Shown: one piece after another, positions 55,049 to 64,000 of the stretch | Layout: every line of letters starts with the position of its first letter | Numbering within the stretch: the stretch's first letter is position 1 | NCBI GenBank assembly: GCA_008933995.1 | Contig: WARS01000043.1 | Location: 6,325,477-6,389,476 of the forward strand | DNA from: Datnioides undecimradiatus | Lineage: Eukaryota; Chordata; Actinopteri; Lobotiformes; Datnioididae | Length of the DNA: 64,000 bases | Reading direction: 5' to 3' | The notes under the pieces: generated by a model | Told to the model about the DNA's origin: nothing | What the model saw: only the letters and a program-made list of their open reading frames with translations | The model's database searches: none | Program-made: the position numbers and the translations under genes

Positions 55049-55144
55049 TCAGAGGGGGAGGAGGAGGAGGAGGAGGAGGAGGAGGAAGAGAGAGAGAGGA
55101 GGAGGAAGAGGAAGAGGAGCAGGAGGAGGAGCAGGAGGAGGAGG
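55049..55144. repeat. (GGA)n/(GA)n purine tract
   Basis: About 95 bp of pure or nearly pure purine (ggaggaggaggaggaggagg, then agagagagag and GAGCAGG units). Same type as the 820-bp tract at 44545. Confidence 0.95.
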
Positions 55145-55948
55145 ATGCAGCTTTTGGCTGATGCATTAAACACCATGCTGCAGTTCGCAGGACGTGTGGA
55201 GCCCACACACACGTAATCATAAAATCTATACGAAGCACAGAGAGCACTCACATCCAAACAGGCGGCACAACCAGATTTAAAGCTTCGCTGTTTGTTCAGA
55301 GAAAAGTGAATTATTGAGCATCTGAATGGCGACATGACGGGCGCAGACACAAACCAGAGACACTGCAGACTGTAAACCGTGCTCTGACTCGGCCTGAGGT
55401 GACTCCAGACTTCAATAAGCAGCACAGCTCTGATCACTGCTGCAGCTCATCACATGCGGATCCATGATGTGGTTCACATGTGAAATGAAATAATGTGTTG
55501 ATAACAGCTTCGTTGTTTCATGTGACAGTCTCTGCTTTTTGTTTGTAGGAAATCAGTTTTCTGAACAAGAGCAACACAATTGATGCAGATCTTTATTTTC
55601 AAAGCTTGAATATTTGATCTTGAAATCATAACAAACTCATAACTTCATGGGGAATATTGTTTTAAATCAGATTACATCTATCATCTTCAGATTACACCAC
55701 TTTGTCTTTCTGACAAAATATGCAGAAAATCAAATTCTTTGCGGTATTTTATAAAAATCTGATCATGTTTTCTTCCTGACATCATTTTGAACCGACCAAT
55801 CACAGCCTGCCATCCAGCCTCCAATCAGAGTCCAGCTGTTAGCATCAGAGCTAAGCTTCATCAGTTAGCTAGCTAGCAGCAGCATGCTACGTGGGTGTGT
55901 CTTCAGGTGTTGGTCACCTCAAACCCTGTTAAGGAGGAGAACACCTGA

Positions 55949-56060
55949 ACCTTGAGGCTCATCATCCAACTCTGAATCACTGGAGCTCTCCATGTTTGTT
56001 CTGACCCCGCCCACTTTTCAAACGGGCCAATCAGATTCATCCAAATGTTTCGTCCAGCCT
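55949..56060 (-). repeat. Dispersed repeat, copy 1 of a 112-bp pair (partner 62551-62662)
   Basis: accttgaggctcatcatcca, gaatcactggagctctccat and gaccccgcccacttttcaaa are shared with the copy at 62551, with about seven differences over 112 bases by eye, same orientation. The minus strand is open in both copies and both encode NLIG-FEKWAGSEQTWRAPVI-like text, but a shared frame in two recent copies is not evidence of coding. Confidence 0.85.
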
Positions 56061-56286
56061 GCACTTCCTGGATGTGGCGGATAAAGAGGTTCACATCAGG
56101 TTTGTGCACAAAACAAACACAAGCTGTCAACACACAGTTGAGTAGGTGGTTCAGGATTGGACCAGGACCCTCCTGAGACCCAGACCCAGACCGGATCAGC
56201 AGCAGAAAGCTGTCTGTCTGCTCGCCAGCTGTAACATCTGCCGCAGCATCACTGACGGCACCAAACATACAGTGAAGCCTGAGCAG

Positions 56287-56316
56287 GGGCGTCCACATAC
56301 TTTTGGCCACATAATG
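56287..56316 (-). mobile_element. Tc1/mariner-like inverted-repeat end, fragment
   Basis: gcgtccacatacttttggcc followed by acataatg matches the complement of the motif at 45420, and more of the Tc1-type end (ggccacataatg) is retained here. It lies 227 bp after the 55949 repeat, which could be part of the same degenerate element. Confidence 0.55.
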
Positions 56317-56383
56317 TCTCTGCATGTCATTTGTTGTAGGTGTAAATTTAGGCCTCAATGAGTCACAACTGCTGCACAGCTTA

Positions 56384-56403
56384 GACACACACACACACAC
56401 ACA
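56384..56403. repeat. (CA)n microsatellite
   Basis: About ten CA units. Confidence 0.95.
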
Positions 56404-56570
56404 GAGGGGGTCCACTATGGTTTGGAGTAGAAAGAGACTCGCTGTTGGTTTCATCCTCGCCCGTCGCCGTAGTGACCGAGCTGCTTTGATCCTCCTCTTC
56501 ACTACATCGCTCGCTCTCTCTCTCTGTTTCTGAAACATAATGGACGGCAGTAAGGCAGGCGCAGCGCTTT

Positions 56571-56584
56571 GTTGCCATGGCGAT
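56571..56584. promoter_or_regulatory. RFX X-box-like motif
   Basis: gttgccatggcgat has one good half-site (GTTGCC) and one weaker one. It lies in about 100 bp of unique sequence (cataatggacggcagtaagg onward) that may be conserved. Confidence 0.28.
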
Positions 56585-56630
56585 GGCAAAGGAACTAATA
56601 ACCTGGTGGAGACCAGATAAGGCTGTGAAC

Positions 56631-56642
56631 GGGGGGGGGGGG
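56631..56642. repeat. Poly-G run
   Basis: Twelve consecutive Gs, prone to length error. Confidence 0.95.
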
Positions 56643-56683
56643 CAGGAGGATGGAGACACAATGAAACACACAATGTGGTGTGG

Positions 56684-56705
56684 TGTGTGTGTGTGTGTGT
56701 GTGTG
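56684..56705. repeat. (GT)n microsatellite
   Basis: About eleven GT units, followed by a G-run. Confidence 0.95.
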
Positions 56706-57214
56706 GAGGGGGGGTGTTACTGTAAATGAGAGCACTATTACTTTAAAAGAGTACATCTTACTGTAAGTAGGAGTATTATTACTGCGAGTACTCGGCGTGT
56801 GTTCCGTCCTTCTTCAGTTTGGGGCGAAAGTTGAATTTGTTTGCAGCGGTTTCCTTATTTTTCAGGATCATCAGGTAACACAGCACCTGACGGAGGATGG
56901 CCACCATCACCTCGTGTCAGGACCGGCTTCAAACAGCAGGCGCTGAATCCAGTTTACTCTAATAACTCGAAACTGAAGCTCGTTTACAGCCAAAATATCA
57001 CAATTAACAAGTAATTTGCTAACAACATCACAATAAAGTCAGAATATCACACTGCAGGAGCTGTTTGAACTAAAACTGCACAATTTACCCAGGACACAAC
57101 AGCATCGCTGCAGCAGAATCAGAAACATAACCCACACACAGCCAGAGGTTCAGGCTGCAGCAGCTGACGGCTCGTCTTCAGCTGACACTGACTCCAGTGA
57201 CATCACTCGAGGAA

Positions 57215-57216
<2 letters not shown>

Positions 57217-57246
<30 letters not shown>
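57217..57246. repeat. (CA)n microsatellite
   Basis: About fifteen CA units. Confidence 0.97.
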
Positions 57247-57247
<1 letters not shown>

Positions 57248-57477
57248 ATCTCCTGTCATCTCTTATATTAAGACAAAAACATGCAACAAAAATGGTGTAA
57301 ATCATGTTTTTAATACAATAAAATACATATTTATTGATAAAAATGTATGGATTTTTTTTATTTTGTTTATGGATCCCTGCGCTGATGTTTGGTTTGTTTC
57401 CTGTAACTGGAGCTAAAACCTGTAATATAACATTAATCATCACGGAGCTGCACACACACCTTCTTGACCCTCTCAGA

Positions 57478-57501
57478 GTGTGTGTGTGTGTGTGTGTGTG
57501 T
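57478..57501. repeat. (TG)n microsatellite
   Basis: About twelve TG units. Confidence 0.96.
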
Positions 57502-57702
57502 TTTGTGGGGGAGGCGTCGAGCGTCAGATGTCTTCCTGCTCTGAAGACGATGTTTTCGCAGCATTTCCAGGTTGACGTCGGCGAAACACTCCACCGCTTT
57601 GATCTCCGCCTTCGCCGCCCATCGTTCACCCGCTGAAGTTTGTGTTTCCGCGCTGCTGGCGGAGGCTGAGTTCACGCACACTGCAGAACTCCTGCTTAAC
57701 CT

Positions 57703-57705
<3 letters not shown>

Positions 57706-57737
<32 letters not shown>
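57706..57737. repeat. (CA)n microsatellite
   Basis: About sixteen CA units. It is inverted relative to the TG tract at 57478, so the two could pair. Confidence 0.97.
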
Positions 57738-57739
<2 letters not shown>

Positions 57740-58259
57740 CCTCTGACTGTGTGAATGAACCTGATGTTCAGGGTTCTGGTTCCTTGTCTACGTCTGATCT
57801 GTTTGGTTTTGGTTTGACATCACATCCTGTTGTCATCACCTGCATCAGCTTCCCCAGACACTCACAGCTGATTGGTTTATTGTCAGTGTGTGTGTGACGC
57901 CACCCGTTTCCTTTCTCTCTCATCTTCTAATTGGAAACTGTGTGATTTTGTGTTTTTGAAGCTGGCACATGTGCGATTCGTTTTGTTGTTCTTCTGGTTC
58001 TGTCAGAACTTCCTGTGTTGGTCCAAACATCTGAACCATCCATAGAAACTGGTCTCACACCAGAACTGGAGCAAAACCCTGGGTTAGTTAGATGTTTGAC
58101 AGCCTCCCTGGTCTGGTTTTGACCAATACGACTGGCAGCTCTGACATCAGGAAGCCAATCAGCTCCCAGGAGGCGGAGCTGCAGGTGGGAGGAGGTGAGG
58201 ACCTCAGTGAACAGAAGACCAGAGGACGGCGTGCTAACACGGCTGCAATGCTAACACTC

Positions 58260-58740
58260 GCATGTTCAGCCTGATATCTACAGTTTCATCCAGGCCAATA
58301 CAGCAGCTCAGCTAACAGCTAACCACAGCAACACTGCATCACAGCTGTTAGCCTGCAGCTCTGCTAACCGCTACCCATAGTGACAGTGCATCATACCTGT
58401 TAGCCTGCAGCCAAGCTAACAGCTAACAGCTAACTGCAGTGACACTGCATCCGACCTGTTATCTTGCAGCTCAGCATTAGCCTGCACCTCTGCTAAACAC
58501 TACCCATAGTGACTGTGCATCATACCTGTTAGCCTGCAGCCAAGCTAACAACTAACCACAGTGACACTGCATCAGACCTGTTATCTTGCAGCTCAGCATT
58601 AGCCTGCAATTCTGCTAACAGCTAACCACAGCAGCGTAGCATCAGAGCTGTTGGCCTGCAGCTCGACGTTAGCCTGTAGTTTAGCTAACGGCTAACCACA
58701 GCAGCGTAGCGTCAGAGCTGTTAGCCTGCAGCTCGGCTGT
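58260..58740. repeat. Compound GCTAAC minisatellite with higher-order period
   Basis: A basic unit of 52-70 bp contains gcatca(t/g)acctgttagcc, then tgcagc and one or two gctaaca words. Its gcatc or gcgtc anchor falls at 58336, 58388, 58447, 58517, 58569, 58639 and 58709. The pair of units around 58371-58500 is repeated around 58500-58622 with the same internal variants (ctacccatag; ttatcttgcagctcagcatt), giving a higher-order period of about 122-129 bp. This implies duplication of a two-unit block after the units had diverged. Confidence 0.9.
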
Positions 58741-58750
58741 TTCCTCTCCA

Positions 58751-58764
58751 GTTGCCATAGTGAC
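58751..58764. promoter_or_regulatory. RFX X-box-like motif, canonical
   Basis: gttgccatagtgac has both half-sites of an X-box. The related string ccatagtgac also occurs inside the minisatellite just upstream. Confidence 0.38.
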
Positions 58765-59641
58765 AGAAATACTGCTTATGTTATATTGTGTTGATGACAC
58801 ATCAGGGCTTCACTCCCTGAAGGCACACAGCTGAAGTTACACATAATTGACCCATCTCAGGATGAACTACAAATGCAGAAGGTGTTAAGCGTCGGCTGAT
58901 GAGTTCACAGTGTTTCATACTTTATATAAACTGTGCACGTTGTTTTAGTCGGAGACACTGACCGTGAACAGTGTCATGAGTTTGAATCCAGCTGGAGATC
59001 GTTTCCTGTCATTTCACTTATTCTGCTGCAGTTTGCATCTGTTGTGTCCTCATGAATCATGATGGCGATTTATAAGTGGCCCTAATATCTGCTGCATCTC
59101 ACCTGGCGACACTTGACTGATGCACGAGTCCAGAGCTGCACACAGTGCTGAACCTTCGCTGAACTGTTGACCACGCAGACAGTCTGATGTCACAGCGAGC
59201 AGCTCGGGCCTCTTTGTCTGTTTGACCCTGCAGCTCATTCTTATTCATCGTGACTGGAGGAGAGATTCCTTCACAGTCAACATGAAGAAACACAGAGGTT
59301 CCTCCTCATACCTGTCATCGCTCTCACCTGTCGCTCTTTACTCTGGACTGTGTGCAATAAAAAAATCAACTGAAGGAACGACGGTGAACGGAAGCGAGAT
59401 GGAAATGTCAAATATTCTCGATATGGGAGGAATCGCCGAGTCTATTTCTGACCTCAGAGGAGATGTGAGATGAACACTGCCTCCGAACCGTCGGTGTCAC
59501 GACCCGTAATCGTCCAATCTGCAGAGCGCCGGGCGGAGCGAGCGGGCGCCACTGAGCTGTTTGTTGTTGTTCTGGGTTGGAGGTCGAATGTGTGAATAAT
59601 CCGGTGCTGCAGCGAGCGCCGGCCCGATGGCTGATATCCAG

Positions 59642-59683
59642 ACGCGCGCGCACACACACACACACACACATACACACACACAC
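59642..59683. repeat. (CG)n/(CA)n compound microsatellite
   Basis: gcgcgcg runs into CA repeats with one TA interruption, an alternating purine-pyrimidine stretch with Z-DNA potential. Confidence 0.96.
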
Positions 59684-60088
59684 TCAGACCTTTCCCTTTT
59701 ATAAACATGCAGACTGTCAGCAGGCTGAAATATGTCATTTGACTCTGAAACACTTTTAATCCACTGAAGCACCAACATTCATGTGTCAGTGTCACCCTTC
59801 ACTGTTCAGCATTCACATCATGTCCACTTTACCTGGTTCATACATTAAAATCAGTTAAACCAACATTTCACCATTATACCCATAATAAACTCACATTATA
59901 CCCAGTATATATTATTATATCAGATAATATTCATTTTAAATATTAGTGCATGCTGGTAACCCCACCCAGTTTACCCAGTTTACCCAAAATGCACTGCACC
60001 CAGTGTCATCACACAAACTCCTCTGTTGTTATTTGTGAACATCACACAGTGCAGCAGACGCAGATATGATCTGTCCTTGTCAGAACTC

Positions 60089-60146
60089 GGCGCCTACATT
60101 ACCCAGAATGCAACTCCTCACACTGTTAGTGGCTAATATAGCCTCT
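60089..60146 (+). repeat. Dispersed repeat, copy 2 of a pair (partner 13911-13980)
   Basis: gcgcctacattacccagaat and tgttagtggctaatatagcc follow the same order as 13911-13980, with an internal length difference of about a dozen bases. Confidence 0.7.
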
Positions 60147-61059
60147 GGCGGGCAGAGCAGCAGTGTTTCAGCTTTGACTTCCTGTGACTGTTTCAGGCTG
60201 TGGCCTCAGGAACCAGGAAGTGATGAGCGGGACACCGAGCACATTTGGTTGATTATAAAACATTTGACGCTGTTTTTAATGCAGAAATAGCTTCTTATTA
60301 ATTATTAACTCTTACATTTGAATCTGTATCCTCGTGTGAATTATTATTATTATCTAAAGACGACTGCTGAGTCAGCAAGATTTACTTCGTTACAGAGACA
60401 GATGGCGGCGCTCGGTCGTCAGCTCGTAGCTTTAACAGAAACAGTCGCGACGCTGGGATCAGATGATCCGGCAGTGTTCGGCTCTGATCGCTCGTCCTGC
60501 TCCTGTTGTTTGTTGTTTCAGATGAAATGAGATGAATGTGCGCCAGAGTCTGATCAGTCCGATGAAAGCGTGCATCATCAGCTCCGCCTGCATCCGTGTG
60601 TCAGGCCTGGGCCGGTGTAAAAGGCTGTGATTTACACATGGAGGAGAATAAATGTTGTCTTACTTTTAAAAAGGGAAATTGATTTTTTTGTGTTTATTTA
60701 TTTATTTCTGATATTTAAAAAACATTAAAAACATATTTTTGGCTCCAAACCAACAGGTTGGTCTCTGAATCTGAACACTAACGGATTTAATCTACTTTAT
60801 TCCAACTTTCTGCAGCAGCAGTCTGTGAAGCTGCACTCCTGCATCATCCGAACCAGCAGCAGCAGCAGCAGTGTGATCCGTCTTCAGGAGGCCTGAAGTT
60901 CACCCTCTGACAGCAAACACCCCGACACATTATCTGCGCTCTGATGACACAATGAGAGACACAGCGAGCGGAGCGGATCAGCCTCAGCACGCTGTGTCTC
61001 TGCCTGGCGTTACTGCGCCGCGCGCTCCGTCTCCTCCTCTCCCCGGAAATCTCTGAAAT

Positions 61060-61560
61060 ATTTAACAATGAAAAAAAAAAGTGCATTTATTTCAGTTTGA
61101 GTCCGACACTAATGAACAGATCCTCTGACTCTGGCGTCTGGGGGAGGGCTCAGCGCCGCTGTGTTCCCGTATCAAAGCGCCGCAGACACTTCCCCCTTCC
61201 TTTGTCGTCCTGCTCTCATTTAGCCTCATCTGAAATGAGTTTGGTACTTACACATGTAACTATCCAAATTCAATTTGCTGTGGATCTTTCTAATGTAGTG
61301 CATACATTAAAAAATGTATTTGCACACACGCGAGCGCGGCTGAATGGCCTGAAAAGAGAAACTCCTCCAGTCGGGCTTATTACCCCCGCGCCTGGACTCA
61401 GGCAGGGAGCAATTAATCATATTTTTGCTTTGGGTTAGAATACTGATTTCCATCTCTGCGCACAGGAAATGTAATATTTTGGGAGCTGAACTCCATCCAG
61501 CAGTAGGTGCAGTTTGGCTCTGAGGCTTTCTGCTCCCCGCCGAGCCCGGTGCCATAAAAT
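61060..61560. promoter_or_regulatory. CNE-like block (strong enhancer candidate)
   Basis: About 500 bp of unique sequence: ccgacactaatgaacagatc, cccgtatcaaagcgccgcag, tcatttagcctcatctgaaa, ggtacttacacatgtaacta, ccaaattcaatttgctgtgg, cttattacccccgcgcctgg and gagcaattaatcatattttt. ATCAAAG, AATTAATCAT and several TAAT cores. Open frames of 113 codons on each strand have no domain. Inference only. Confidence 0.42.
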
Positions 61561-61619
61561 AATGTGAGAGGAGCTGGAAGACAGGGCTGCCGCTGCTCAG
61601 CTGGACGCTGGAAATGAAC

Positions 61620-61785
61620 TCTGTCTGCCTGTCTGTCTGTCTGTCTCACTGACTGCCTGTCTCTCTGTCTCACTGTCTGCCTGTCTGACTGCCTGACTGC
61701 CTGCCTGTCTGTCTCACTGACTGCCTGTCTCTCTGTCTCACTGTCTGCCTGTCTCACTGACTGCCTGTCTGTCTGACTGTCTCTG
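61620..61785. repeat. CTGT/CTGC/CTCACTGA compound repeat
   Basis: ctgcctgtctgtctgtctgt, then two near-identical blocks containing cactgactgcctgtctctct. A minus frame reads repeating RQTDRQSVRQ, an artefact. Confidence 0.93.
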
Positions 61786-62550
61786 TGTGTATGAATGGAT
61801 GCATCTGTGCATCTATGGTTCGTCTGCGGACGCTCAGACCCGAGCAGCTTCTCCTGTTTCCAGGCCTGTTTATTTATATTTATATATTTATATTTTTATA
61901 TTTGTGTCCATCTGTGTGTTGGTGTTACTCTGAGGTACGTTCAGGATCATTCTTGGTGCATCATTCAACAGACACCTGCTCTAAAGTCAAAGCTGCTTTG
62001 TTCAGGAAGATGCTCCGACATGCAGCTCTCTGCACAAACATGATTTACAGATGTCAAACACACAACACGTCAAACACATTGCCCTACAAAGATTAAACAA
62101 TGTCACATGACTTTGGCTCCCCCTTTCTGTTGTGGCTGTGCTGAGCAATTCAGCCTCCACAGCAGCAGGTGGCGCTATGCACAGAGTCAGTTTGAACATG
62201 CAGGGAGGTTTGATTTTGCACAGTTTCAACAGTTTCTGTCTTAAACGTTTCTTTATGACTGCAGAGCAGGAGACAGACGCGGTCTGCAGCCGGGAGAAAA
62301 CGTGAATATCTGCTTCCACATAATACAACTTCTGACTTCTGACTGCAACAGTTGTGTGTGCAGGGGCAGTGCTGACTTGACTGAATATGCATCTGTAAGT
62401 CAATTGACTTAATAACACATTTAACTTAAGACATAACCCTGAAATAGATCAACCAAACGTATCCAAACTAAATATAAAATCACATCTTTGTCATATTCCA
62501 TCATATTTACTTCCTGCAAATCAAAATCTGACATCAGCTTGAACCGACCA

Positions 62551-62662
62551 ACCTTGAGGCTCATCATCCAACGCTGAATCACTGGAGCTCTCCATGTTTG
62601 TTCTGACCCCGCCCACTTTTCAAACAGGCCAATCAGATTCCTCCAAACGTTAGGTCCCGCCT
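62551..62662 (-). repeat. Dispersed repeat, copy 2 of a 112-bp pair (partner 55949-56060)
   Basis: Matches 55949-56060 from accttgaggctcatcatcca to its end. Sequence on both sides is unrelated between the copies, so the element's limits are close to these positions. Confidence 0.85.
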
Positions 62663-62971
62663 CAGAGGGATGAAGCCTGAATGATTTATCTGGTTGTACT
62701 TTAACCCAAACCATGAACTCAGCCTAAAGAGCTGAAACATAACCAAACAGCAACTGTCTCACAACATTAACCAGGTGTTTATGCCTGTTACCATGACGAC
62801 AAAGGTCACCTGACCATGGATCTGCTCCCCGCAGAAGTTAATGGGAAGTAATACAATTTCCTTTTAAATCAAATCAGTTGTTTCACTTTAAATGAAAGTT
62901 TACATGAAGCTCGTCAGACAGGTGAGACGTGTGTGTTCGCACACATGCGGACATGCAGACATGCAACATGC

Positions 62972-62997
62972 GTGTGTGAGTGTGTGTGTGTGTGTGT
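62972..62997. repeat. (TG)n microsatellite
   Basis: TG tract with one GA interruption. Confidence 0.94.
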
Positions 62998-63019
62998 TTC
63001 CTGCCCACGTATCCTCAGC

Positions 63020-63126
63020 GTTGTCTTTCACAACATCAGGAGCCACTTTTTGTCCGCTGCTGCTTTTAATTACAGAGCGCTGATCGAGGCGGCAGTTTGA
63101 AACGAGAGGAACCTTGAAAAGACCAC

Positions 63127-63166
<40 letters not shown>

Positions 63167-63340
63167 GTGAATCACCTTTTTTATTTCAAACTCTTCCCAT
63201 TAGCAGTTTATTAAAATTCTAGTTGTGGATGATAAATGCTTTCTAGCCATTAGTGGGATGTCAGACACACTCTGAGCGCAGGATTATTGTGCGACGTGCC
63301 CTTGGTTCTCAGATGAGCTTCAGAGAAAAGGACCCGAGCT
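63020..63340. promoter_or_regulatory. CNE-like block split by a CA tract
   Basis: Contains ctgcttttaattacagagcg before and cccattagcagtttattaaa, gatgataaatgctttctagc, cattagtgggatgtcagac and gcaggattattgtgcgacgt after the microsatellite at 63128. Homeodomain cores in unique DNA. Inference only. Confidence 0.32.
63128..63164. repeat. (CA)n microsatellite
   Basis: About eighteen CA units. Confidence 0.98.
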
Positions 63341-63455
63341 GCTTCGAAACAGGAAATGAAAACATACAAAGGCAGGTTTTTATTTCCATGTTTATCACCT
63401 TGAGTCACGATCAGCGGCAGATGAAAACATATAAAGCATCAGAACAGCAAAACAA

Positions 63456-63468
63456 AACACACACACAC
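63456..63468. repeat. Short (CA)n tract
   Basis: Six CA units after an A-rich run. Confidence 0.85.
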
Positions 63469-63469
63469 C

Positions 63470-64000
63470 TGCGTCTCTCATTTTTCCCCCATGAAGTGAA
63501 AAGCTCAGTTGTTGTTGTTTCGCCGTTGAATCAGTTTTCTGACAGACGATCGTTTTTCCCTGTATCACTTCCAAAACACATATCAGAGGAAATAGCTGCT
63601 GTGTTCCCGCTTCCAGCAAAACAAGTGAAAAAACAGAAAAACAACAAAACTTTATCTTTTTTTATCCGGATACACTCACGAGGCGCTCGCGTTCAATTTC
63701 AAATGTATTTGTAAAAGCTCGATTTTGCAGAAACACCATTTTTAAATGGCGTTTTAAACACAGGAGGAGGTGAATGAACTGTTTTCAGGTACGAGCGTGT
63801 TCACACCTGTGCTGAGGTGTGAGGCTGCAGAGGCTCCTGAGCGCCGCCCGATAGCCCGAGCGTGATGTAATGAACTATTTTTAGCGTCCGACCACACACT
63901 GATTTCACCGTACAGCAGAACAGGAACAGGAACAAAGTACCAGAGGGACGAACCCACGGCAGGTAAAACCCAGGAAACTGAAAACCAGCACGGGTCTGAT
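63470..64000. other. Unassigned right-edge stretch
   Basis: A 153-codon plus-strand frame (63253-63714) crosses repeats and has no recognisable domain. Nothing else supported. Confidence 0.45.

Noticed and set aside
55903-56673. Minus-strand frame of 256 codons
   Set aside because: It crosses a CA microsatellite, a poly-G run and the 112-bp dispersed repeat. The only part with a match elsewhere in the window is the repeat itself. No domain recognised.
57770-58030. C/T-rich stretch resembling the promoter part of an LTR
   Set aside because: No TG...CA ends, no flanking duplication and no partner copy in the window.
61413-61757. Minus frame of 114 codons rich in RQTDRQ
   Set aside because: Translation of the CTGT/CTGC tetranucleotide repeat.

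Overview
The window looks like non-coding DNA from a ray-finned fish, most likely a percomorph teleost. The grounds are a very high density of (CA)n/(TG)n microsatellites, repeated clusters of the GCTAA/TTAGC pentamer, several dispersed-repeat fragments I know from teleost genomes (for example the 'tatagcgcttttctagtc' repeat near 4.55 kb and Tc1-like inverted-repeat ends), and solo LTRs of fish type. No open frame carries a domain I recognise. I see no rRNA, tRNA, known microRNA or CRISPR. The longest open frames lie in purine/pyrimidine repeats, where both strands stay open because the repeat contains no stop codon.

Layout. 1-5 kb: a coding-like frame at the left edge, a CTTTGTGTCTC minisatellite, dispersed repeats and a perfect 16-bp hairpin. 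5-20 kb: mostly single-copy sequence with TG tracts, short tandem repeats, a 39-bp GC-box minisatellite (16.56 kb) and several blocks that read like conserved non-coding elements. 20-42 kb: a minus-strand solo LTR (20.4-20.9 kb), then the densest run of enhancer-like blocks, rich in homeodomain cores (TAATTA, ATTA). Also here are a TATA box beside a 26-bp minisatellite (32.1 kb) and a G-quadruplex-prone tract (31.1 kb). 42-46 kb: an AT-rich segment with a possible stop-containing cassette exon (43.16-43.30 kb), a LINE 5'-end-like fragment and an 820-bp GGA tract. 46-53 kb: a CpG-rich block, a 23-bp minisatellite abutted by a solo LTR with a perfect 5-bp target-site duplication, and a coding-like run with C-biased third positions (52.3-52.5 kb). 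53-64 kb: more enhancer-like blocks, a pair of 112-bp dispersed-repeat copies and a compound minisatellite built from GCTAAC units (58.3-58.7 kb).

My overall reading is a gene desert or very large intron near a developmental regulator. Putative enhancers are interleaved with simple repeats and old transposon debris. The blocks called CNE-like were picked by eye (non-repetitive, no credible frame, clustered homeodomain/PBX/MEIS/FOX-type cores). Only alignment to other fish could confirm them, so their confidences are low. I saw no unmistakable new biological system. The items most worth a second look are the candidate exon at 43.16 kb, the coding-like run at 52.33 kb, the GGA tract, the compound minisatellite and the two related, oppositely oriented LTRs.
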